Assembly (NCBI GenBank): GCA_009380075.1
Contig: WHSO01000004.1
Location: 23,078-87,077, forward strand
Direction of reading: 5' to 3'
From: Alphaproteobacteria bacterium
GTDB lineage: Bacteria; Pseudomonadota; Alphaproteobacteria; SMXQ01
DNA length: 64,000 nucleotides
The notes under the pieces were generated by a model, which was not told the origin of the DNA, did not search any database, and worked only from the letters and a program-made list of their open reading frames with translations. Made by a program: the position numbers and the translations under genes. This document shows positions 20,266 through 30,130 of the stretch, piece by piece; within the stretch, counting starts at the first letter, position 1; every line of letters begins with the position of its first letter.

Positions 20266-21468
20266 TCAGGGTGCCGGTACCTGGTGCTTGAGCCGCCGGA
20301 CCTTGCCGTCGTGGCCCGAGGCCATGATGGCGAGGCAGACTTCGAGGGTCGCCTTGCCCCAGTGCCCGTCGGGAAAGGCGGGGCGTTTCCTGGCGATGGC
20401 ATCCACCAACTCCTGCAGCTCCTGGCTACGGCCATGGCCCGGGGCCAGCGGGATATCCTCCCGCCCCTTCTGGGTATAGACGTAGATGCCGTCGGGCGCC
20501 TGGCGGATCACGCCCTTCTCGCAGAACACCACGGTCAGGCCGAAGAACGGCTGGTGCTGGTCCTCCCTGCCGCCGCCAGCACCATGATTGCCGCGGTCGT
20601 GGGCGACGGCGCGCTTGCGCGCGGGATCGGCGGCGCCCATCAGGCGCGGCTTGTCCACGCGCGGAAACGCGCGCGCGCCTGTCTGCAGGCGGCCCGATTC
20701 GCCGATACCCCATGTCAGTTCGGTGACGTCGAAGTAGCCGTAGCCGTTGAAGGTGACGGTCGCGGTGGAGCCGGTGTCGAATTCCAGCAGGGCGGAGAAA
20801 TGGCCCTCGGTATCGAAGTATCGGTCCGCGCGGCCGGAAATACCGCGCACGTTCCGGACCATGCCACCGCCGAGAAAGCGCACGATGTCGACGATGTGCG
20901 GCCCCTGTCGGTAGACGATGCCGCCGCCCTTGGTGGTATCGAGCTCGGGCGCGAGCCGCGGGCGCTGGAGCCAGTCGTTGAAGTTGGCGGCGTGGATCTG
21001 CACCACGCGTCCGAGCCGCCCCGACCGGATCACCTTGCGCATCGCCTTCATGGGCGCCTGGTAGATCTTGGAATGGCCTTGCAGATAATGCACGCCTGCT
21101 TCCTCGCAGGCCCGGATCATGCGGTCGCACTGCTGCAGGGTCACCGCCATGGGTTTCTCGCAGATGACGTGCTTGCCCGCGCGCGCCGCGGCGATGGTGT
21201 GTTCCATGTGAACCGTGTTGGGAGTCGATATCCACACCGCGTCCACTTCGCCCTTGGTGCAGAGGTCCGTCACCGAACCGAAGGCAGGCTTGCCGTACCG
21301 CGTGCTGAAGGTGGCCCGTGCCTCCGCGCTGGTGTCGGCGCCGCCAGCAAGAACATAGGGCGCACCGTCGCGGAAGGCCGGCAGGACTTGGGACGAGGCG
21401 ACGCCGAGCCCGGCGACCCCGACGCGGAGCGGGCCCTTCCCGGTCTTCCTTTTCGGCTGCGTCGCCAT
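20266..21468 (-). CDS. Gfo/Idh/MocA family oxidoreductase, Pht4-like dihydrodiol dehydrogenase candidate
   Basis: LRVGVAGLGVASSQVLPAF, GKHVICEKPMAVTLQQCDRMI, TTKGGGIVYRQGPHIVDIVRFLGG. Confidence 0.8.
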   Translation of the reverse strand: MATQPKRKTGKGPLRVGVAGLGVASSQVLPAFRDGAPYVLAGGADTSAEARATFSTRYGKPAFGSVTDLCTKGEVDAVWISTPNTVHMEHTIAAARAGKHVICEKPMAVTLQQCDRMIRACEEAGVHYLQGHSKIYQAPMKAMRKVIRSGRLGRVVQIHAANFNDWLQRPRLAPELDTTKGGGIVYRQGPHIVDIVRFLGGGMVRNVRGISGRADRYFDTEGHFSALLEFDTGSTATVTFNGYGYFDVTELTWGIGESGRLQTGARAFPRVDKPRLMGAADPARKRAVAHDRGNHGAGGGREDQHQPFFGLTVVFCEKGVIRQAPDGIYVYTQKGREDIPLAPGHGRSQELQELVDAIARKRPAFPDGHWGKATLEVCLAIMASGHDGKVRRLKHQVPAP

Positions 21469-21469
21469 C

Positions 21470-22210
21470 TCAGGCCCCCGACAGGTCCGCGTAGTAGCGC
21501 CAGGTCGAATTCATATGGACGTTTTCCCCCCGCGGGCGCTTGTCGCGGCAGCGCTGGAACTCGGCGATGTCCTCGTCGGGAATCGGCTTGGGCGTGCCCA
21601 ACTGATGGGCGCGGAAATTCATCTCCGCTAGTTCGTTGAGGCGGATCGCGGTGACCGTCGCCTCCTCGACGCTGGCGCCCGCGGTGGTGATCCCATGGCC
21701 GCGCATGAGGCAGACGCTCTTGTCGCCCATGGCGGCACCGAAGTCCTTCGCCAGCTCGAAATTCGTGATGGTGATGGACCGCCCGTAGGTCGGGATGCCC
21801 TTGAGCAGCAGGTCGAGGCTGCCGGGATCGTAGCCGCCGTAAAGCGGCTCGAGCGGCATCTCGCAAATGGTGAACAGCACCACCGTCGGCGGATGGATAT
21901 GCACGACGCTCTCCACCTCAGGCCGGGTACGGTAAAGGTGCACGTGAAGGAAGACCTCCGACGGAGCACCCAGGCCGTCGGCGCCATCCACTTTCTTGCC
22001 GTCGAGGTCCACGGCGATGACCTGATCGGCTGTGGTGTAGCGGACTCCGATCTCGTCGCGCCCGCGGGCGCGGATCAGTACATGCTTTCCGTCAGGCGAG
22101 CGCTGGCTCACGTGGCCGGTGGCGGCCTTGGTCAGGCCGAGTCCCCCCAGCATGCGGCAGGATTTCGCGACGAGCTCGCGCGCGTCGCGGTCCGCGGTAG
22201 GTAACGCCAT
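21470..22210 (-). CDS. class II aldolase/adducin family protein
   Basis: GHVSQRSPDGKHVLIRARG, VVHIHPPTVVLF, VCLMRGHGITTAGASVEEA. Confidence 0.85.
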   Translation of the reverse strand: MALPTADRDARELVAKSCRMLGGLGLTKAATGHVSQRSPDGKHVLIRARGRDEIGVRYTTADQVIAVDLDGKKVDGADGLGAPSEVFLHVHLYRTRPEVESVVHIHPPTVVLFTICEMPLEPLYGGYDPGSLDLLLKGIPTYGRSITITNFELAKDFGAAMGDKSVCLMRGHGITTAGASVEEATVTAIRLNELAEMNFRAHQLGTPKPIPDEDIAEFQRCRDKRPRGENVHMNSTWRYYADLSGA

Positions 22211-22480
22211 ACCCTTGCTCTCCCCGTGGCCGCTCCGGCGCGGAAGCGGCCTTGCCGGCCCGCCGCGTCGTCCCACGTCCGGGCCGCTTCATTTTGTTTC
22301 CCGCCAATAGCTTACTCACTGGAAAGGGGCTTGATTAGCCCCTATCCGGTCAACATACATTTTATTTCCTGAAGCCCTATTCTAAAGAATGGATCGGCCG
22401 CGCCTATCCCGGAGAAACGGCGCGCCAAATCCATAAGCAAATTAGGGACATGCGCGGGCCGCTCCGGCCCCATCCTGGTG

Positions 22481-23254
22481 TCAGGTCCCGTGGTCGGGAT
22501 AGAGAGACTCGGCCAGGCGCCGGGTCATGCGCCACTCCGGCCCGCCGTAGGGCTGGTTGGCGCGGCGTTTTTCGTGCTGGGTCCGGGTGAAGTCCTTCAC
22601 ATCCTGCGAAATTTCGCTGATTTCGACGCCCGTCGCCATGACACGCTCGTGCAGTTCGCAGGCGTAGATCAGTCGGCGCATAAAGGTAAACGCCTCGCCG
22701 ATATCGCGACCCACGGTCAGCAGCCCGTGGTTGCGCATGATCAGGGCCTTGCCGTCGCCGAGGTCGGCGATGATGCGCGGCGCTTCGTCCTTCTCGCTCG
22801 CGTAGCCCTCGAAGTCGTGATAGCCGAGCTCGCCGTGCAGGACGCAACCGGTCTGGTCGAGAATTTTGAGCCCGCTTCGCGTTGCCGAAATCACCACGCC
22901 CGCCATGGGATGGGTGTGGCAGACGCAACTCACTTCAGGTTTTGCCGCCAGGATGGCGCTGTGGAAGTTGAGACCCGCCGGCGCCAGCGTGGCGTCGGTA
23001 TCGCTGACGATGTTGCCCTTGAAATCAGCCTTCACGAGGCAGGAGGCGGTGATTTCGTGCCAGCCGAGGCCGTGCGGGTTCATCAGGAACAGATCCGGCT
23101 GATCCGGCACCCGCGCCGTGATGTGATTGACGAGCCTGTCGTTCCAGCCGAGGTGACACGCCATGCGGAACGCCGCGGCAAGTTCCACCCGCGTTTCCCA
23201 TTCGGCTTCGCTGATATTGCTGCGCAGCGTTGCCGCCGCCTTCCTGGTTGCCAT
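22481..23254 (-). CDS. class II aldolase/adducin family protein
   Basis: NHITARVPDQPDLFLMNPHGLGW, VCHTHPMAGVVIS, ALIMRNHGLLTVGRDIGEAF. Confidence 0.88.
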   Translation of the reverse strand: MATRKAAATLRSNISEAEWETRVELAAAFRMACHLGWNDRLVNHITARVPDQPDLFLMNPHGLGWHEITASCLVKADFKGNIVSDTDATLAPAGLNFHSAILAAKPEVSCVCHTHPMAGVVISATRSGLKILDQTGCVLHGELGYHDFEGYASEKDEAPRIIADLGDGKALIMRNHGLLTVGRDIGEAFTFMRRLIYACELHERVMATGVEISEISQDVKDFTRTQHEKRRANQPYGGPEWRMTRRLAESLYPDHGT

Positions 23255-23460
23255 TTCTCCCTCCTTCAACCTTCACCTCTACAGACCCGGCGTTTCGTCG
23301 GGAAATCATACACCATCGACGCCAGATTCGTCGCGCGCCACCGGTCGGTCCAGAATCCGGTTCGCGGGCGCGTCCGATGGCCTTAAACTTCGCCCGGAGC
23401 CGATACCTGCCCGCAGAGGCGGGGCGCCGTCCAAAGGGGGGAACACAAGATGCCGCGGCC

Positions 23461-24291
23461 ATGATCATCGACGCGCAGATACACGTCTGGAAGGCGGAAA
23501 CGCCGGACCGGCCGTGGCGGTCTCCGGTGGCGCACCTGCCCGAACCCTTCGGTTACGAAGACCTGCTGCGGCTGATGCAGGAATCGGGCGTGGACCGGGC
23601 GGTGCTGGTGCCCCCCGGATGGGAAGGCGGGCGGTCCGATTTCGCCCTCGAGGGCGCGGCCCGCCACCCCGACCGTTTCGCGGTGATGGGCCGTATCCCG
23701 CTCGGCAACGCGGCGAACGCTGTCAAGCTCGCGCGCTGGCGGGAACCTTTCGGCATGCTCGGCGTCAGGGTCGCCTTCCAGAAGAAGGACGCCTGGGCGC
23801 AACTCACGGACGGTACAACCGACTGGCTGTGGCCGGCGGCGGAGGCGGCCCGGCTGCCGATCATGCTGTTTGCGCCGGGGCAGGTGGACACGGTCGCCGA
23901 GATCGCGCGGGCACACCCCAAGCTGCCCATCATCTTCGACCACATGGGCCTGCTGCGCGAGAAGGACGATGCCGCGGTGCGCGTGATCGAAAGCATCATT
24001 CCCCTCGCCGACCTGCCCAACATGCACGTGAAGGTCACCTCGGTGCCGTTCTATTCGACCGAACCCTATCCCTACCGCAACCTGCACGATGTCCTGGCGC
24101 GGCTGATCCGCGCCTTCGGGCCGCGGCGCGCGTTCTGGGGAACGGACATCACCCGCATCTGGTCGCTGTGCACCTACCGGCAGTGCGTCACCCTGTTCAC
24201 GGAAGACCTGCCGTTCCTGTCGGCGGGCGACCTCGACTGGATCATGGGACGCGGTCTCGCCGAATGCCTGCGCTGGCCGCTCGCGCACTGA
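23461..24291 (+). CDS. amidohydrolase family protein (LigI / PDC hydrolase-like superfamily)
   Basis: MIIDAQIHVW, LPIIFDHMGLL, RRAFWGTDITR. Confidence 0.8.
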   Translation: MIIDAQIHVWKAETPDRPWRSPVAHLPEPFGYEDLLRLMQESGVDRAVLVPPGWEGGRSDFALEGAARHPDRFAVMGRIPLGNAANAVKLARWREPFGMLGVRVAFQKKDAWAQLTDGTTDWLWPAAEAARLPIMLFAPGQVDTVAEIARAHPKLPIIFDHMGLLREKDDAAVRVIESIIPLADLPNMHVKVTSVPFYSTEPYPYRNLHDVLARLIRAFGPRRAFWGTDITRIWSLCTYRQCVTLFTEDLPFLSAGDLDWIMGRGLAECLRWPLAH

Positions 24292-24348
24292 ATGCCACCC
24301 TCGGACACTCGACAACACCAGCAGCACCAACGATACAAGGAGGACGCC

Positions 24349-25401
24349 ATGACCAAGTTCCGCTTTCCGGCTGCCGCGGTGGCAACCGCCGCAACCCTGC
24401 TGGCGACGGCACCCGCCGTTGCCCAGGACGCCGCCGCCTTCTACAAGGGCAAGACCGTGGAGGTTGTGATCAGCTATGGCGCCGGAGGCGGCTACGACAT
24501 TTATGGCCGCCTCGCCGCGCGCCACATCGGTGCTCATATTCCCGGTCAGCCACAGGTCGTGGTGCGCAACATGCCCGGCGCAGGTGGCCTGAACGGGGCG
24601 AATCATCTGTACAACGTCGCTGCCCGCGACGGCACGGTCATGGGCGTCATCAACCAGAATGCGGCCCTTGGGCAGGCGCTGGACACCAAGGGCATCAAGT
24701 ACGACGTGCGCAAGTTCACGTGGGTCGGACGCATCACCTCCAACGTCGAGGTATTCCACACCTGGCACGCTGCGGGGGCCCGCAGCATCCAGGACGCTTT
24801 CACGCGGGAACTGATCGCCGGCGGCACCGGGCCGACGTCGTCCTCGGTGGTGATGCCACGGGTGATGAACCAGTTACTCGGCACGAAGTTCAAGGTGGCG
24901 TCCGGCTACAAGGGTGCCTCCGACGTGGTGCTGGCGATGGAACGCGGAGAAGTGCACGGCGCCGTGCGCCCCTGGGCCGTGCTCAAGACACAGAGCGCGG
25001 ACTGGTTGCGCGACAAGAAGATCGATCTGCTGGTCCAGTTCGCGCTGGAGCGCCACCCCGACCTGACGAACGTGCCGACGGCAGCCGACCTCGCCAAGAC
25101 CGAGGAAGCCAAGAAAGTGCTCCTGCTGCTCGCGAGCGGCAGCAGCACGGGCCGTTCCCTGGTTGCGCCTCCTTCGCTGTCGGCGGATCGCGTCAAGGCC
25201 CTGCGTTCCGCCTTCGATGCAACCATGAAGGACCCGAAGCTGCGGGACGAAGCCGCAAAAGCCAAGCTCGAGCTCGACGCCATGCCGGGCGACAAGCTGG
25301 CGACGGTCGCGGCAAGCGTGTTCGACGCCCCTCCCGCGGTCATCAAGAAGGCCGCCGCGTTGACCGCCCGGCCCAAGAAGAAGGGCAAGAAAAAGAACTA
25401 G
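24349..25401 (+). CDS. TctC/Bug-like substrate-binding protein
   Basis: Signal peptide; VVISYGAGGGYDIYGRLAARHIGAHIPGQPQVVVRNMPGAGG. Confidence 0.8.
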   Translation: MTKFRFPAAAVATAATLLATAPAVAQDAAAFYKGKTVEVVISYGAGGGYDIYGRLAARHIGAHIPGQPQVVVRNMPGAGGLNGANHLYNVAARDGTVMGVINQNAALGQALDTKGIKYDVRKFTWVGRITSNVEVFHTWHAAGARSIQDAFTRELIAGGTGPTSSSVVMPRVMNQLLGTKFKVASGYKGASDVVLAMERGEVHGAVRPWAVLKTQSADWLRDKKIDLLVQFALERHPDLTNVPTAADLAKTEEAKKVLLLLASGSSTGRSLVAPPSLSADRVKALRSAFDATMKDPKLRDEAAKAKLELDAMPGDKLATVAASVFDAPPAVIKKAAALTARPKKKGKKKN

Positions 25402-26696
25402 CGCGCCGGCGGTCGGCCGGCGGCGAGGCGGACGGCCGGCGCGTCCGGCTGGTCGGGCTCATCGGGCGCATCGATGCGCCGAAGTTCGGGGAACTTGTGC
25501 ATCCATGTGGCGACCACGGCTAGCACCGCGGCGCCGCCGAAAAGGACTGAACCGATGGCGCCAAACCACACGGCGGTGACGCCCGATTCGAACTGGCCGA
25601 GATGGGCGCCGACATGGACGGAGAGGCCGGAGACCGCCGCCACACGACCCCGCATGTCGTCGGGAATGCGCAGCTGGATGATGGTCTGGCGCAGGACCTG
25701 GCTAAGCATGTCGCCCGCACCAACGCCGATCATGCAGATGACCGACAGCACGAGGTTCTCCGACAGACCGAACAGGATGGTGAAGACGCCGTAAGCGGCC
25801 ACTCCGGCGAAGATGAGACGTCCCGCCGCGTGCCGCACCGGCCAGCGCGACATGACCAGTGCCATGAGCAGGGCGCCGACAGCCGGCGCCGACCGCAGCA
25901 GGCCGAAGCCCCAGGGTCCGGTTTCCAGGATATCCTTGGCGAAGATCGGCAGGAGAGCCGCGACACCGCCGAAAAACGTCGCCAGCAGATCCAGCGACAT
26001 GAGCCCGAGCAGGACCGGCGTGCCCCAGATCAGGCGAAGACCGGCGAAGACAGTACCGAGGTCGGCCTTCCGTCCCCCACGTTCGGCAAAGGGCGGTGGC
26101 GGCAGCAGGACGGCCGACCAGGCGGCAAGCGCAATAAGAGCGAGGCACGCCGCGTAGTCGACGCTGGCGCCCAAGAGGTAAATGACCCCCGCCAGCGAAG
26201 GCCCGAGCAGGGTCGACAGTTTCTGCGCCGAGGTCGACAGCGCGATCGCGCGAGACAGCCGTTCACGTCCCACCATGCTGGGCAGGAGCGCCTGCAGCGC
26301 CGGACCTTCGAAGGCACGCGCCGAGGCATTGACCAGCAACAGGACATAGAACAGTGTCAGCGGCGGATCGGAGGTGTTGGCTAGGACGAGAAACCCGAAC
26401 GGCACCGAGAGTTCCACCGCAAAGCAGGCCCTCAGGATCCGGCGGCGATCGTGGCGGTCGGCGATCTGCCCCGCGTGCAGGGCCAGCAGCACCGCCGGCA
26501 GGAACTGCACCAGGCCAATGAGGCCGAGGTCGAGCGCGCTGCCGGTCACATTGTAGATATGCCAGCCCACCACAACGCCCAGCATCTGGCTCGCCGTCTG
26601 GGACGCGAAGCGGATGGTGAACAGCAGGCGGAACGGCCGGAAGCGAAGCAGATCGAGGGCCGAATCCCGGGCGGCGGCTGGGGCGGATGGGCTCAT
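25398..26696 (-). CDS. MFS transporter (EntS-like)
   Basis: About 12 TM segments; QIADRHDRRRILRACF MFS loop; start MSPSAPAAARDS. Confidence 0.85.
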   Translation of the reverse strand: MSPSAPAAARDSALDLLRFRPFRLLFTIRFASQTASQMLGVVVGWHIYNVTGSALDLGLIGLVQFLPAVLLALHAGQIADRHDRRRILRACFAVELSVPFGFLVLANTSDPPLTLFYVLLLVNASARAFEGPALQALLPSMVGRERLSRAIALSTSAQKLSTLLGPSLAGVIYLLGASVDYAACLALIALAAWSAVLLPPPPFAERGGRKADLGTVFAGLRLIWGTPVLLGLMSLDLLATFFGGVAALLPIFAKDILETGPWGFGLLRSAPAVGALLMALVMSRWPVRHAAGRLIFAGVAAYGVFTILFGLSENLVLSVICMIGVGAGDMLSQVLRQTIIQLRIPDDMRGRVAAVSGLSVHVGAHLGQFESGVTAVWFGAIGSVLFGGAAVLAVVATWMHKFPELRRIDAPDEPDQPDAPAVRLAAGRPPAR

Positions 26697-26816
26697 GGGC
26701 TCCGGATCGAAGCTGCGGATCGTCCCGGGAATGCCGGGACGAACGGTCAGCATAGACCGTTCCGGGCGGTCACGGCGATTCGGATTTCGCGTGGCGCCTG
26801 CCCTGTTCGCCGTCCC

Positions 26817-28181
26817 TCAGTTGGGCGTGACGGTCAGGCGAATGCCCCGATCGGGGCGCACGGTCATCGACATGGTCGGGACTGGCAGCGGATCCGGCCC
26901 CGGTCCGAACCGGAAACGCGCGAGCAATGTCGTCAGGATGATCTGGGCCTGCATCATGGCGAAATTGGCGCCGACACAGACACGCGGCCCGGCGCCAAAC
27001 GGCAGATAGAGGAAACGATGGCGGGTCTGGACGGCTTCCGGCGCGAAATTTTCGGGATCGAAGGCGTCGGGAGCGGTCCACCACATTTCATGGCGATGCA
27101 GCGCGAAGATCGGCAGGAAGACGGTATCCCCGGGCCAGATATCGCGACCGCAGAGGGTGTCACTCTCCCGCACGTTGCGCGCCAGCATGCCCACCGGGGG
27201 ATACAGGCGCATGGATTCCTCGATCACCTGCCGGACGTAGGGTGTCACCGCCGCATCTTCAGCACCGGCGGGCCGGTCGCCGACGGCGGCCCGCGCCTCG
27301 TCGCGGGCACGCGCCTGGGCGGCGGGATGCAAGGCCAGGAGAAGCAGCGCCCAGGACAGCGCCAGCGCCGTCGTCTCGTGGCCCGCGACGATGAAGAACT
27401 GCATGTTATGCAGGAGTTCCGTCGGCGTCATCCGGCGTCCCGATTCCGGATCGCAGGCCTTCAGCATGTAGTCGAGCAGGTCGTCGCGCCCGCTGCCGCC
27501 CGCTCGACGGCGAGCCTCGATGGCGCGCGCGACCATCGCATGCATGGTGCGCACCGATCCGCGGCCCAGCACCGCACCGGGACGCGGCATCCAGTCCGGA
27601 AGTTGCAGGAAATCGAGGATCGAGGCTTTTCCCACCGTTTCGAAATAGCGCGTGATCGCCGCGCCGTAGACCTTGGCGTCGAAGTGCTCGCGCCCGGAGA
27701 GGGCAACGTCGCAAATGACGTCGAAGGTCGCCGAAAGCATTTCCGCCAGCACCTCCGGATGTGTTCCGCCCCGCGAGAGGCGCTGCGCCGTGCGCTCCGC
27801 CGTGGCCGTCATCACGGGGGCGAGGGCTGCCACGTTACGTTGCGTGAAGACCGGCGCGACGGTGCGCCGCTGCCAGCGCCAGGATTCGCCGTCGGATGTA
27901 AACAGGCTGTTGCCGACGGCGGGTCGCAGCATGCGCAGCATGACCTCGGACTTGGGATAGTTGTCCACGTTGTCGAGGAAAATGCGGCGGAGCGCATCCG
28001 GGTCCTGCACCATGTGCCAGCGCGCGCCGAGCCGGCCCGACACGATGGGCCGGCGAAAGGCCAGCGCCGGAATGACTTCCAGCACGTTGCGCCGGGCCGC
28101 CCGGACGGTCTGAAACAGCGACAGGGGCCGTGGCGGCGGCGCGACGGTCGGGGGAATGGGCTTGAACGGCCTGTTCAGCAT
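26817..28181 (-). CDS. cytochrome P450
   Basis: AGHETTAL I-helix, ESMRLYPP ExxR, FGAGPRVCVGANFA heme-Cys loop. Confidence 0.93.
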   Translation of the reverse strand: MLNRPFKPIPPTVAPPPRPLSLFQTVRAARRNVLEVIPALAFRRPIVSGRLGARWHMVQDPDALRRIFLDNVDNYPKSEVMLRMLRPAVGNSLFTSDGESWRWQRRTVAPVFTQRNVAALAPVMTATAERTAQRLSRGGTHPEVLAEMLSATFDVICDVALSGREHFDAKVYGAAITRYFETVGKASILDFLQLPDWMPRPGAVLGRGSVRTMHAMVARAIEARRRAGGSGRDDLLDYMLKACDPESGRRMTPTELLHNMQFFIVAGHETTALALSWALLLLALHPAAQARARDEARAAVGDRPAGAEDAAVTPYVRQVIEESMRLYPPVGMLARNVRESDTLCGRDIWPGDTVFLPIFALHRHEMWWTAPDAFDPENFAPEAVQTRHRFLYLPFGAGPRVCVGANFAMMQAQIILTTLLARFRFGPGPDPLPVPTMSMTVRPDRGIRLTVTPN

Positions 28182-28377
28182 CTCCTTCGGTCCTGCCAGG
28201 TGATCGGCACTTATCGGGCCACGTCCCAACGTATATGCCGAGTATGGCATGGAATCCGGCGCCGCCGGGACACCCGCCAAATCATTGTGCTTCGGATCGT
28301 TCCTCCATTATCGTAACCGCCGGTTTGCAGTGACAACAACAGCCGGCGCGGGGACGCGACCAAATCAGGGGGAAGCA

Positions 28378-29139
28378 ATGAGCGAAAATCCGGGTCGTGA
28401 ACTTGAGGGCAAGGTCGCGATCGTCACCGGTGCGGCCCGCAACATCGGCCGCGCCACCGCCGTCATGCTGGCGTCCGCTGGCGCGCGGGTGGTCGTCAAC
28501 ACCCGGTCATCCATGGACGAAGCCAATGAAACGCGGGATGCCGCCGAGGCTGCGGGCGGGGACGCCATGGTGATCCGGGCCGACATTACCCGTCCCGAAG
28601 ACGTGCAAGCCATGGTCGATGCCACCGTCAAGGCCTGGGGCACGGTCGATTGCCTGATCCACAATGCCGCCGTGCGGCAGCAGTCTCCGGTGACGGAGAT
28701 GACCTACGAGCAATGGCGCGGCATTCTCGCCATCATCCTCGATGGCGCGTTCCTGTGCACTAGGGCGGTGGTACCCCACATGAAGAAGCAGGGCGTCGGC
28801 GCCATCGTCCTCCTCGGCGGGCTGACGGCCCATTGCGGCGCCGGGGAGCGTGCCCATGTCACCGCGGGCAAGGCCGGGCTGGTCGGTTTCGCCAAGGGTC
28901 TCGCGCACGAGCTCGGCGCCGACGGCATCACCATCAACGTGGTCGCACCGGGCCTGATCGACACCCGGCGCGGGACCGACAGCGCGGTGCCGCGGCACCA
29001 CGACCATCTGGCGCCGGTCGTCAACCGGGTCGGCAGGCCCGACGATATCGCCGCCATGATCCGCCACCTGTGCGGCCCCGGGGGCCGCTACATCACGGGC
29101 CAGACCTATCACGTCAACGGCGGCGCCTATATGCAGTAG
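28378..29139 (+). CDS. SDR family oxidoreductase
   Basis: VAIVTGAARNIGRATA, SDR fold, C-terminal YITGQTYHVNGGAYMQ. Confidence 0.9.
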   Translation: MSENPGRELEGKVAIVTGAARNIGRATAVMLASAGARVVVNTRSSMDEANETRDAAEAAGGDAMVIRADITRPEDVQAMVDATVKAWGTVDCLIHNAAVRQQSPVTEMTYEQWRGILAIILDGAFLCTRAVVPHMKKQGVGAIVLLGGLTAHCGAGERAHVTAGKAGLVGFAKGLAHELGADGITINVVAPGLIDTRRGTDSAVPRHHDHLAPVVNRVGRPDDIAAMIRHLCGPGGRYITGQTYHVNGGAYMQ

Positions 29140-29344
29140 GCGCATCGGAGCCGCGGGCAGCACCTGCGGCGAGGCCTCGATATGCCAGGCTCCGGGAGCC
29201 ATGAGAGCCTTCGGTTGAGGTGCCGCATCGGGCCGCAACCGCAGGTGCATGCCCACTAACGGGTTGCGATGCGGAGGAGCGGCGGTTAAACCTTTTGCGG
29301 GCGGAGAAAGTGTTTTTTCATATGCCGCCCGTAGTTTGGATGCC

Positions 29345-30130
29345 ATGGACGACCGGCTGCCCTTGCCCACCCCGGATGCGCTCTGGGCCTTCTTTCTTGA
29401 TGTGGACGGTACACTCGGCGATATCGCGCCGACGCCTTCGGCAGTGGTCATTGCCGACCACGTTCCCGACACCCTGACGCGTCTCGCCGCGCTTTCAGGC
29501 GGCGCCGTCGCGCTCGTCAGCGGCCGCACCATCACCGAGGTGGACCGTCTCTTCGCGCCCCTCCACCTGCCGGTGGCGGGACTGCACGGACTTGAGCGGC
29601 GCAACGCTGCCGACCGCATATCCCGCCCGGTGACCAATCCGGCACCATTGGAGTCGACCCGCCACGCCCTGCAGGACTTTGCATCCGCCCATCCTGGTAC
29701 ACTGGTGGAGGACAAGGGCATTTCCATCGCACTTCATTTCCGGGGCGCCGCCGGCGCGGAAAAGGAAGCGGAAGGGCTTGTCACGGCGCTGCTGGCGCGC
29801 CATGGCGCGGCCCTCGAACTGCAGCGCGGCAAGATGGTGCTGGAGCTTCGTCCCCGCGGGGCCGACAAGGGTACCGCCATTCGCGCCTTCATGGCGGAGC
29901 CACCCTTTGCCGGTCGTATCCCGGTCTTTGTCGGTGATGACGTTACCGACGAGGCCGGATTTGCTACCATCAATGACCTTGATGGCATCTCCATCCGGGT
30001 GGGAGACGGCACCGACACCTGCGCCCGCTATGTGGGGGCTTCGGTCGCCGCCATCCATCGATGGCTGGACGATGCCGCCCGCACGCTTGCCGGACATGCG
30101 CAGGGCACAAAGGAAACCGGTCATGAATAA
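29345..30130 (+). CDS. otsB: trehalose-6-phosphate phosphatase
   Basis: FFLDVDGTLGDIAPTP HAD motif, VALVSGRTI, VFVGDDVTDEAGF. Confidence 0.93.
   Translation: MDDRLPLPTPDALWAFFLDVDGTLGDIAPTPSAVVIADHVPDTLTRLAALSGGAVALVSGRTITEVDRLFAPLHLPVAGLHGLERRNAADRISRPVTNPAPLESTRHALQDFASAHPGTLVEDKGISIALHFRGAAGAEKEAEGLVTALLARHGAALELQRGKMVLELRPRGADKGTAIRAFMAEPPFAGRIPVFVGDDVTDEAGFATINDLDGISIRVGDGTDTCARYVGASVAAIHRWLDDAARTLAGHAQGTKETGHE

Noticed and set aside
19207-21639. 810-aa plus-strand ORF
   Set aside because: Antisense to SBP-fold protein and Gfo/Idh dehydrogenase, which have recognisable family motifs.
23163-25523. 786-aa plus ORF overlapping amidohydrolase and TctC genes
   Set aside because: Alternate-frame shadow; the frames with amidohydrolase and Bug motifs are the coding ones.
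26451-28316. 621-aa plus ORF
   Set aside because: Antisense of the P450, whose ExxR and heme-Cys motifs are intact on the minus strand.
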